Below, one piece after another: positions 17,245 to 24,574 of a stretch of 43,503 nt of DNA. Where the stretch lies: the NCBI RefSeq assembly GCF_001683335.1, contig NZ_CP016201.1, forward strand, positions 1,465,245-1,508,747. Direction: 5' to 3'. The notes beneath the pieces were generated by a model, which saw nothing but the letters and a program-made list of their open reading frames with translations, was not told the DNA's origin and made no database searches. Positions within the stretch are counted from its first letter, which is position 1. Each line of letters starts with the position of its first letter. The DNA comes from Selenomonas sp. oral taxon 126 (lineage in GTDB: Bacteria > Bacillota > Negativicutes > Selenomonadales > Selenomonadaceae). Both the position numbers and the translations under genes were made by a program.

Positions 17245-17273
17245 TTGTGTTTTCCCCCCGAAAATGCTAGAAT
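17245..17273 (+). promoter_or_regulatory. Candidate extended -10 promoter of tpsB
   Basis: TTGTGT (17245-17250), a 17-nt spacer and TAGAAT (17268-17273) preceded by TG in the extended -10 position. It lies 45 nt before the GTG start of the transporter gene. A similar TGCTAGAATAGA block occurs upstream of rpmJ. Confidence 0.55.
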
Positions 17274-17317
17274 AGAGTCGATTTATTGTCTGTATTTATA
17301 GAGGGTGAAATACAATC

Positions 17318-18997
17318 GTGCGAGATGGGATGAGCCGTATGAATAAGGGTATGATGCTGCGTGCAGGACTTGCCGCGTGTGTCTGTGCGGGGTTTGCATG
17401 TGCGTCGGGGACGAGTTTTGCCGCGCCGTCGCTGGCGCGTCCGGGGGCGGATGTTGCGCGTGAGCAGCCGAAACCTGAGATTGGGATTGAGGATGTGACG
17501 CCGCGCTATCGGCAGGATGGTGACGACGCGCAGTTCACGATTGAAAATTTCATCATGGAGGCGCCCGATCTCTTCCTCGACAAGGCGGAGCTGACGCGCA
17601 TTCTCGAGGAGGGCATGGGCGAGCAGCGGACGATGGCGCAGCTACGCCGCACGGTGGATGAGCTGACGGCGTACTGCCGCACGCACGGTTATCCTGCCGC
17701 TGCGGTGTATCTGCCGCCGCAGGACAGTCCGGACGGGATTGTCGTGCTGCGCGTGCTGCCGGGGCGCTATGATGAGATTGTGATCGAGAATAACAGCCGT
17801 CTCAAGACGCCCGTTGCACAGCGCATTATCGCGGGGCTGAAGGCAGATGACATCATTACGACGGAGAAGCTGGAGACGGCGCTCTACTCGGTATCGGATG
17901 CGACTGGCGCGCGCGCGGTCGGCGTGCTGAGTCCGGGCGCGGCGTTCGGGACGAGCAAGCTGACGGTGCGCATCGAGGATTCGCGGGAGTCGAATACGGT
18001 CTTCTATGTGGAGAACTACGGCAGCCCGTCGACGGGGCGCTATCGCTACGGCTTGCAGGAGACGCTCTACAATCCGTCGGGGACGGGCGACAAAGTGAGT
18101 GCGGGCGCGTTGATTTCGAATGGCAGTCTGCGCAATTTCTACGCAAACTATGAGACTGTGGTCGGGCACGGTGGCACGACACTGGGTCTTGGCATCTCGC
18201 GGATGAATTACAAGGTGGGCGGCTCGCTCGCTGCAATCGGCGCGGAGGGCAATTCGCTGACGCTCTCGCTCTTCGGGCAGACGCCGCTCTACCATCTGAC
18301 GGATCGCAGCCTGCTCGTGCGCTACGGCTATAACTACCGTGATCTGAACGACGATATCACGGGATTTGATCTCAAAGGCAAAAAGCATACACACAGTGTC
18401 TATGCCGGGTTGGTCGGCATCGAGCGCTTTACAGGCGGGACGATGCTGAACTACTCCGCAAATCTGACGGTGGGGCAGCTGGGGCTGGACTCGGAGTACA
18501 GCCGTGTCCTTGGGCTACTCAACAACACGGAGGAGGGCACGTACGCAAAGCTCGAGGCGGAGGCGACGGCGGTGCAGCGCCTCGGGAATATGACGGATTT
18601 CCTTGTGAAGGTCTCGGGGCAGATGGCGAGCCGCAATCTGGACAGCTCGGAGGAGTTCTATCTCGGCGGTCCGAACGGCGTGCGCGCCTATGCGCAGGGC
18701 GAGGGCACGGGCGACGAAGGTTTCCTCGGCACGGCGGAGCTGCGCTATCATACGCCGCTGCGCGGGCTGACACTGAGTACGTTCTACGATATCGGTACGG
18801 TGCGCGTGAGCAAGGGCTACGAGCTGGTGGACAATGATGTGACGCTGCGCGGCTGGGGCATCGGTGCCGCGTACAACAACCCGGGGGATTGGTTTGCGCG
18901 TCTGGACTATGCGCGGCGCATCGGGCTTGACTCGTCAGTGTCGGCGAAGAACAGTGCGCGAAACCGCATCTGGTTTATGGCAGGGAAAATCTGGTAA
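17318..18997 (+). CDS. TpsB outer-membrane transporter (ShlB/FhaC/HecB family)
   Basis: The pore partner of two-partner secretion: periplasmic POTRA domains capture the TPS domain of the exoprotein and a 16-strand barrel moves it across the outer membrane. The 559 residues show a signal peptide ending near SFAAP; a POTRA-2-like region (about 75-155) with the THGYPAAAVYLPPQ segment; a second POTRA region (about 155-215); and a beta-barrel to the end with LGGPNGVRAYAQGE, the conserved lid-loop-contacting motif. The last residue is an aromatic Trp, as BAM substrates prefer. The start is uncertain: GTG 17318 has GAGGG rather far upstream, and ATGs at 17330 and 17339 are alternatives. Its likely cargo is the giant adhesin 2.3 kb upstream. 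Confidence 0.92.
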   Translation: MRDGMSRMNKGMMLRAGLAACVCAGFACASGTSFAAPSLARPGADVAREQPKPEIGIEDVTPRYRQDGDDAQFTIENFIMEAPDLFLDKAELTRILEEGMGEQRTMAQLRRTVDELTAYCRTHGYPAAAVYLPPQDSPDGIVVLRVLPGRYDEIVIENNSRLKTPVAQRIIAGLKADDIITTEKLETALYSVSDATGARAVGVLSPGAAFGTSKLTVRIEDSRESNTVFYVENYGSPSTGRYRYGLQETLYNPSGTGDKVSAGALISNGSLRNFYANYETVVGHGGTTLGLGISRMNYKVGGSLAAIGAEGNSLTLSLFGQTPLYHLTDRSLLVRYGYNYRDLNDDITGFDLKGKKHTHSVYAGLVGIERFTGGTMLNYSANLTVGQLGLDSEYSRVLGLLNNTEEGTYAKLEAEATAVQRLGNMTDFLVKVSGQMASRNLDSSEEFYLGGPNGVRAYAQGEGTGDEGFLGTAELRYHTPLRGLTLSTFYDIGTVRVSKGYELVDNDVTLRGWGIGAAYNNPGDWFARLDYARRIGLDSSVSAKNSARNRIWFMAGKIW

Positions 18998-19005
18998 TAA
19001 CGTTG

Positions 19006-19041
19006 CTACGGTGCGCTTCTGCGAGAGGGGGCGCACCGTAG
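19006..19041. other. Long perfect hairpin after tpsB
   Basis: CTACGGTGCGC pairs perfectly with GCGCACCGTAG around a 14-nt loop, 8 nt after the transporter stop. No T-tract follows on the plus strand. It may protect the 3' end of the tpsB mRNA, act as a weak terminator or be an extragenic palindrome. Confidence 0.6.
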
Positions 19042-19058
19042 TCGTGCGGGATTTCGTA

Positions 19059-19228
19059 CTAAGGAATCGCTGATAAAATGAAGTCCGTCAGATTGGCACA
19101 GATTTTTCTGTCCGATTGAGGCAGCAAACCGGACGCATAGCCAGAGCTATGTGGAGGATTTGCTAACGAAAAGCGGGCAAAAAAGATGCGCTAAGATGGC
19201 GTGGCTGAATTTATCAGTGCTTCCCTAA
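19059..19228. mobile_element. MITE-like element, complete copy 2 (inverted)
   Basis: A 162-bp element (19063-19224) with ends GGAATCGCTGATAAA and TTTATCAGTGCTTCC, flanked on both sides by CTAA. It is the reverse complement of copy 1 with scattered differences, and its centre carries the same imperfect hairpin (CAAACCGGACGCATAG / CTATGTGGAGGATTTG). It fills the space between tpsB and trmB. A GTG near its right end (19201) is in frame with trmB but is unlikely to be the real start. Confidence 0.8.
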
Positions 19229-19251
19229 GATGGGGGCGAATGGGAAAGGCT

Positions 19252-19911
19252 ATGAGACTCAGGCGAAAGCCGTGGATTGATACGGCGATTCTGGACTATG
19301 CGGATTTCGTCACGCCACTTGGCGGGGATTGGACGGCTTTTACAGGGCACTGGTCGGAGACGTTCGGGCGTGAGGCGTCGCTTCATGTGGAGATCGGCGT
19401 CGGCAAGGGCGACTTTTTGACGGAGCTGGCGGCGCAGAGTCCTGATGTGAACTATGTCGGTTTGGAGATGCAGCAGGGGGTGCTCTACTTTGCTGCGCGC
19501 AAGGCGGCGGAGCGCGGGTTGAAAAATCTCCGCCTCGTGGTCTTCGATGCGGCGCGTCTGACGGAGCTCTTTGCGCCCCGTGAGGTGGATCGCATCTATC
19601 TGAATTTCTCCGATCCGTGGCCGAAGGCGCGCCATGCGAAGCGACGGCTGACGAGTCCTCTGTTTCTCGCGCGATATCGCACAGTCTTGAAGGCGGATGG
19701 GGAGCTGCGCTTTAAGACGGACAATATGGGGCTGTTTGATTACTCGCTTGAGACGATGGCGGCACAGGGCTGGCATCTCTCGGATGTGACGCACGATCTC
19801 CACGCGCTCGGCGAAGCGGACAATATCATGACGGAGTACGAGCGCAAATTCAGTGCACGCGGCGCAAAGATCGGTCGGCTCGTGTCACATCCGCCCGTGG
19901 AGCAGGGCTGA
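19252..19911 (+). CDS. trmB: tRNA (guanine-N7-)-methyltransferase
   Basis: It transfers a methyl group from S-adenosylmethionine to N7 of G46 in the tRNA variable loop. From ATG 19252 (GGGAAAGG just upstream) the protein has 219 residues, normal for TrmB, and begins MRLRRKPWID as in relatives. The SAM-binding motif is VEIGVGKGDFLTELA, and the family signature FSDPWPKARHAKRRL is intact, followed by FKTDNMGLFDYSLE. The frame stays open back to a GTG at 19201, but those extra 17 residues are partly encoded by the MITE-like element and look accidental. ATG 19240 is another option. The stop overlaps the ftsW start (TGATG), implying translational coupling. Confidence 0.95.
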   Translation: MRLRRKPWIDTAILDYADFVTPLGGDWTAFTGHWSETFGREASLHVEIGVGKGDFLTELAAQSPDVNYVGLEMQQGVLYFAARKAAERGLKNLRLVVFDAARLTELFAPREVDRIYLNFSDPWPKARHAKRRLTSPLFLARYRTVLKADGELRFKTDNMGLFDYSLETMAAQGWHLSDVTHDLHALGEADNIMTEYERKFSARGAKIGRLVSHPPVEQG

Positions 19912-21092
19912 TGCGTACGCGCTATACGCTCTTCAAGAGTGAGACGGAGCCGATTGTCATCATCATGGCGATTCTGCTTGTGACGGGGACGATCAATGTA
20001 TTCAGCTCGAGCTATGTGCTCGCGGCGATGAACTTTGAAAATCCGTATTACTTCCTGCAGCGGCATCTCCAATGGCTTCTGCTCGGGATCGTCGCGTGCT
20101 GGCTTTGCCGCCGCATGAACTACCAGCGGATGCGCGTGCTGATGTTCGTGGGCATGGGGGTCACGGTCTTTCTATTGATTGCCGTGCTCTTTGTCGGGAC
20201 GACGATCAACGGGGCGCAGCGCTGGCTCGCGCTTGGCCCTCTGAGCTTTCAGCCGGCGGAGTTTGCGAAGTTGATGGCGGTGCTGATGGGGGCGTTCTCG
20301 ATCTCGTCGGTGCTCGGCAAGGAGCGATTCCGCATAGAGCGGGATGGGGGACTGGTTGCCGTTCCGTTCGGGGCAATTCTCGTGATGGCGTTCCTCGTCT
20401 ATCAGGAGCCGGACTTCGGGACGGCGTGCATTGTGTTCGGCGTGCCGCTCCTGATGGCATTTGCCATTCTCGTCAAGCCGCGCTACTGGTTTTGGGTCGT
20501 GCCGCTCACGATGATACTCGCATTTGCGATCGGGACGCTGCAGCCGTACCGCATGAAGCGCATCGAGGTCTGGTTCGACCCGTGGTCGGATGCGCGCGAT
20601 GCAGGCTATCAGATGGTGCAGTCGCTCTCGACAATCGGCTCGGGCGGCATCTTCGGGATGGGATTCGGCGACGGTGTGAGCAAGTATGAGTATCTGCCCG
20701 AGGCACATACGGATTTTGCATTTGCGATCTTCAGTCAGGAGCACGGCTTCCTCGGCGTCCTGCTCATCTTCTTCCTGTTCGCCGTGCTGCTCGTCACGTG
20801 TATGCGCGTAGCGGCGCGCGCAAAGGATACGTTCGGACAGGTGCTCGCGCTCGGCATTATCTTCCTCGTGCTCGGACAGGCGCTCGCCAATCTCGCGATG
20901 GTCGCGGGGCTGCTGCCTGTCGTGGGCGTGCCGCTGCCGTTCATCAGCTACGGAGGCTCGTCACTGATCGTGACGATGGCGGGCATGGGAATACTGCTCG
21001 GCATTGCCGACCGCAGTCGGGATGCACCGCCCGTGAAGAAAAAGCCGGAGACGGCGGAGGAGCGGCGGAGCAAGATGCACGCAGTCCGATGA
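19911..21092 (+). CDS. ftsW: SEDS-family peptidoglycan glycosyltransferase, FtsW type
   Basis: SEDS proteins polymerise glycan strands from lipid II; FtsW acts at the division septum with a class B penicillin-binding protein. The 393 residues form about ten membrane segments. Signature stretches are INGAQRWLALGPLSFQPAEF, YQEPDFGTA, DAGYQMVQSLSTIGSGGIFG, YLPEAHTDFAFAIFSQEHGF and GVPLPFISYGGSS. The YLPEAHTDF loop holds a conserved acidic residue. FtsW is preferred over RodA because of the YLPEAHTDF and FISYGGSS wording, but no other division gene is adjacent to confirm it. The tail is charged and cytoplasmic. It overlaps the trmB stop by one base. Confidence 0.9.
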   Translation: MRTRYTLFKSETEPIVIIMAILLVTGTINVFSSSYVLAAMNFENPYYFLQRHLQWLLLGIVACWLCRRMNYQRMRVLMFVGMGVTVFLLIAVLFVGTTINGAQRWLALGPLSFQPAEFAKLMAVLMGAFSISSVLGKERFRIERDGGLVAVPFGAILVMAFLVYQEPDFGTACIVFGVPLLMAFAILVKPRYWFWVVPLTMILAFAIGTLQPYRMKRIEVWFDPWSDARDAGYQMVQSLSTIGSGGIFGMGFGDGVSKYEYLPEAHTDFAFAIFSQEHGFLGVLLIFFLFAVLLVTCMRVAARAKDTFGQVLALGIIFLVLGQALANLAMVAGLLPVVGVPLPFISYGGSSLIVTMAGMGILLGIADRSRDAPPVKKKPETAEERRSKMHAVR

Positions 21093-21097
21093 TGGGA

Positions 21098-21133
21098 GGG
21101 GGCTAACGTTACTTTTGACGTTAGTCCCGTTTT
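21098..21133 (+). terminator. Terminator between ftsW and the sulfatase-fold gene
   Basis: GGG-CTAACGT pairs with ACGTTAG-T-CCC around an 8-nt loop, followed by GTTTTATTTT. It ends 18 nt before the next start codon, so the downstream gene needs read-through, an internal promoter or regulated antitermination. Confidence 0.75.
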
Positions 21134-21151
21134 ATTTTGTGAGGTTATTGG

Positions 21152-23170
21152 ATGTTCAGTGATTTCTTTTTGGGGATGCAGCAGGATCTGAAGATCTTTC
21201 TTTTGCCGCCTGTCATCTGCGCCGTCTTTCGCCTGATTTTCATTCTGGTCTACCGTCCGAAGAAGTCGCCAGTCGGGGAGTGGCGGAAGTGGATTACCTG
21301 CTTTCGTTACGGATTTTGGTGGGGGATGGACTTTAACGCCTATGCCTTCCTCGTTCCGCTCGTCCTCGTCTCCGTGCCAGGGGCGTTCCTTCCTGCGTAC
21401 TTTGCCGTGGGGGATGCGGTGCGCATTGGTCTCTTCCTTGTCTACGCGGCAGCACTCTATACGGCGTTCATCGGCAAGATGATTTTCTACGCGCATTTTC
21501 ACGACACGTTCAATCAGACGATCTGGCTTGGAAAACATGCGGATAAGAAAAATTTTGCCGATATTTTCTTTCATCAAAATCATGGTGCATGGCTGCTCCT
21601 CGGCTATCTGCCCTATCTGACACTTTGTGCGTTTGCGGTGCATGCCGTTCTCGCCCTGCCGTCTCTCGCCTATCCCGTGCTGACGGACGGCGCGGGGCAG
21701 TATGCGGTGAATACGCTCGTCTTCATCGCCTCTATTGTACTCTTTTACTGGCTGCGCTATGGTGGGACGCTGCGGCATCGGCTGAAGCCCGAGTGGGACG
21801 AGGTGCCCGCCTTCGTTAAGGAAGATCTTGTTCTGGGCAAGGCGACGATCGACGATCTCATTGCGCTCAAGATGGTATGGAAGCGTCCCGTGCAGGATGT
21901 TTTGAATCATTCGGATGAGGAGTCGTACGCGATTTTGAAATGCATGATTCCGCCTGATTCGCCTGTGGAAACACCTCTGGAGGTATTCCGACGGACAGCG
22001 GGCGGGCCGCGCATCGATCCGCCGCAGCATATTTTCTTCCTTCTGGCGGAGAGCTATGGGCAGGTGCACTTCGATGCGCCCTATGCCGGGCTGAATCTGA
22101 TGGAGGCGGGCGCACGCTTTCGTGCGGAGCCGCATACCGTCTGTATCAACAATTTCCTCTCGAGCGGGATGATCTCACAGCCGTCCCTTGTCAGTCTGCT
22201 CCTCGGTGTCTATGATGCGGACATGGAGCTGAATGAAAATGTTCTGTTTTGGAATCATACACTGCCCACTTCGCTGCCATTGCAGCTTAAAAAGCTCGGT
22301 TATCATACCGATTTTTGGTATGGCGGGGGACTGAACTGGGGGAGCTTGTCACATTTTATCCCTGCACTTGGATTCGATGAGGCGCATGGCGGTGTGGAGA
22401 TCTGCGCCGCCGATGCACCGCGCACGTGGCTTGGCGTTTACGATCATGTCTTTTTGACTGAAGCTGCGCGGCGTATTCGTGCCGAGGGGAATGCGACGCC
22501 ATCCTTCCACTTCCTCTATACGACCTCGAATCACGGCCCCTTCCGCATTCCTTTCGAGGAGTATGGCTTTGATGCGGCACGCCTGAATCCTGAGATGGCA
22601 AAGGCGCTGAAGGGTTCAATGAAAAAATATCGCGGACTGGGCTGTGCATGGTATGCCGATCAGGCGCTCTGCAAATTTATTGAAGAGATGCGGGAGGCAT
22701 TCCCCGATAGTCTCTTCATCGTCACGGGCGATCACATGGGCGGAGAGGTGCCGCTCATTGAAGGGGTGACGGAGCGGCAGGAGCTGCTCCTGCGCGAGCA
22801 GATTCTCACGTCGTTCTCGATGCATCATCCGCAGCTCACAGCGGAGCATCTGGCACACAACGAGATCGGCGGTCATATGAACATCCTGCCGACGCTCATC
22901 GAACTGATCGCGCCGAAGGGCTTCTCCTACTATGCTGTTGAGAATCCCCTGACGGAGCGGATTGAGCGGGTTGTGACACCCTATGCGTGGATCACGCATG
23001 AGGAGATCGGACGCTACCAAGATTGCAAGGCGCAGGAATTGAAGGTGACGGCGGGGGCACTGCCGTGGCGCGTCGATACGGAGCGCTTCACGGAGGAGCG
23101 CGATGCGTATTGTGAGCTGACGGCGTACTATGTGCGACATCCGGAGCTGCTTGTGGGTAAGAATGGATGA
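21152..23170 (+). CDS. LtaS/OpgB-like membrane phosphotransferase (sulfatase fold)
   Basis: LtaS-like enzymes move phosphoglycerol or similar groups from lipid donors to glycans or lipids at the outer face of the inner membrane. The 672-residue protein has an N-terminal membrane part (about 1-205, roughly five segments) and an extracytoplasmic sulfatase-like domain (about 290-615). Metal and catalytic landmarks are LLAES (Glu300), SSGMIS (Ser342 where the family often has the nucleophilic Thr), TSNHGP (458-463) and VTGDHMGG (Asp527, His528). FWYGGGLNWG is also typical. GTGAGG lies 9 nt before ATG. A terminator precedes and another follows, so it may be monocistronic. The substrate cannot be read from sequence. 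Confidence 0.85.
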   Translation: MFSDFFLGMQQDLKIFLLPPVICAVFRLIFILVYRPKKSPVGEWRKWITCFRYGFWWGMDFNAYAFLVPLVLVSVPGAFLPAYFAVGDAVRIGLFLVYAAALYTAFIGKMIFYAHFHDTFNQTIWLGKHADKKNFADIFFHQNHGAWLLLGYLPYLTLCAFAVHAVLALPSLAYPVLTDGAGQYAVNTLVFIASIVLFYWLRYGGTLRHRLKPEWDEVPAFVKEDLVLGKATIDDLIALKMVWKRPVQDVLNHSDEESYAILKCMIPPDSPVETPLEVFRRTAGGPRIDPPQHIFFLLAESYGQVHFDAPYAGLNLMEAGARFRAEPHTVCINNFLSSGMISQPSLVSLLLGVYDADMELNENVLFWNHTLPTSLPLQLKKLGYHTDFWYGGGLNWGSLSHFIPALGFDEAHGGVEICAADAPRTWLGVYDHVFLTEAARRIRAEGNATPSFHFLYTTSNHGPFRIPFEEYGFDAARLNPEMAKALKGSMKKYRGLGCAWYADQALCKFIEEMREAFPDSLFIVTGDHMGGEVPLIEGVTERQELLLREQILTSFSMHHPQLTAEHLAHNEIGGHMNILPTLIELIAPKGFSYYAVENPLTERIERVVTPYAWITHEEIGRYQDCKAQELKVTAGALPWRVDTERFTEERDAYCELTAYYVRHPELLVGKNG

Positions 23171-23173
23171 ATG

Positions 23174-23197
23174 GGGGCGGGCACGCCCCTTTTTTGA
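23174..23197 (+). terminator. Terminator after the LtaS-like gene
   Basis: GGGGCG pairs with CGCCCC around GGCA, followed by TTTTTT. It lies a few bases after the stop codon and separates the accessory side from the str operon. Confidence 0.85.
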
Positions 23198-23266
23198 TTT
23201 TTCATCAAAACTCACAAGAAAGACACGCTAGGAGAAGTGTAAATAGAAAACTTTGTCAAATATGCG

Positions 23267-23295
23267 TTGACAAGCGTTTTTGTGAATGATATTAT
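23267..23295 (+). promoter_or_regulatory. Strong sigma-A promoter of the str operon
   Basis: A perfect TTGACA (23267-23272), exactly 17 nt, then TATTAT (23290-23295), five of six matches. It lies 28 nt before the L7Ae-like gene, whose site is GGAGGTG. It drives the str operon independently of rpoBC. Confidence 0.85.
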
Positions 23296-23323
23296 GTGAC
23301 AGTCCCCTTTTTGGAGGTGAACT

Positions 23324-23569
23324 ATGTCTCTGGAGAAATTACGCACAGCGCGCACGGTCGCCGGCATTCATCAGGTGTGCCGCGCGGTGGAGAGCGGCGC
23401 GGCAGAGATGGTGTTCATCGCCTCGGATGTCGATGAGCGTGTGCTTGGCGCACTGCTTGCGGCTTGCGGGGATGCGGGAATAACCCCGGACCGCACGGCG
23501 ACGAAGGCCGCGCTCGGGGAGCACGCACGCCTCGATGTGGGCGCTGCGGCGGTCGCTACACTACGGTAA
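23324..23569 (+). CDS. L7Ae-like ribosome-associated protein (YbxF type)
   Basis: This 81-residue member of the L7Ae/L30e/Gadd45 family is expected to bind kink-turn RNA; B. subtilis YbxF, encoded at the same place before rpsL, binds k-turns and associates with ribosomes. Family features are the KLRTARTVAGIHQVCRAV start, the MVFIASDVDERV strand-helix and a LDVGAAAVA ending. GGAGGTG is 5 nt before ATG. It is the first gene after the strong promoter and 63 nt before rpsL. In many Firmicutes it follows rpoC; here rpoBC is absent upstream. Confidence 0.85.
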   Translation: MSLEKLRTARTVAGIHQVCRAVESGAAEMVFIASDVDERVLGALLAACGDAGITPDRTATKAALGEHARLDVGAAAVATLR

Positions 23570-23632
23570 AAACGCAGCCTCTGCGTTTTCATACAAAAGA
23601 ATTGAAATGACGACAAAGGAAGGAGGTGCAGT

Positions 23633-24010
23633 ATGCCAACGATCAATCAGCTCATTCGCAAGAGCCGGAAGAGCCTTGAGGAGAAATCGAAAGCACCAGC
23701 ACTGAAGAACAGCCCGCAGAAGCGCGGCGTCTGCACGCGTGTCTATACGTCCACGCCGAAGAAGCCGAACTCTGCTCTTAGAAAGGTTGCTCGTGTTCGC
23801 CTGACGAACAGCATCGAGGTGACCGCATACATCCCCGGAATCGGGCACAATCTGCAGGAGCACAGCGTCGTCCTCATTCGCGGCGGTCGTGTGAAGGATC
23901 TGCCGGGTGTTCGTTACCACATCATTCGCGGCTCGCTTGATACCGCGGGTGTTCAGAACCGCGCACAGGGGCGCTCGAAGTACGGCGCGAAGCGTGCGAA
24001 GAAGAAGTAA
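23633..24010 (+). CDS. rpsL: 30S ribosomal protein S12
   Basis: S12 sits at the decoding centre and contributes to tRNA selection accuracy. The 125 residues start [10 protein letters not shown] and include [11 protein letters not shown] and the KDLPGVRYH loop, the two stretches where streptomycin-resistance changes usually map; both show the common sensitive-type residues. It ends in a basic [12 protein letters not shown] tail. AAGGAGGTG precedes ATG. It lies 27 nt before rpsG in the standard str order. Confidence 0.98.
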   Translation: MPTINQLIRKSRKSLEEKSKAPALKNSPQKRGVCTRVYTSTPKKPNSALRKVARVRLTNSIEVTAYIPGIGHNLQEHSVVLIRGGRVKDLPGVRYHIIRGSLDTAGVQNRAQGRSKYGAKRAKKK

Positions 24011-24507
<497 letters not shown>

Positions 24508-24508
<1 letters not shown>

Positions 24509-24534
24509 GAATCACTGATAAGCAGTTTGTCAGA
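24508..24534. repeat. Possible MITE end fragment between rpsG and fusA
   Basis: GGAATCACTGATAA (24508-24521) matches the terminal repeat of copy 2 (GGAATCGCTGATAA) at 13 of 14 positions, and GTCAGA follows at 24529 as in the element, with a shortened middle. It fills part of the 66-nt rpsG-fusA gap. It is short, so chance similarity remains possible. Confidence 0.45.
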
Positions 24535-24574
24535 GGTTTCGTAACCCCAACAGTGTAAGGAGCGATAGGAAACA

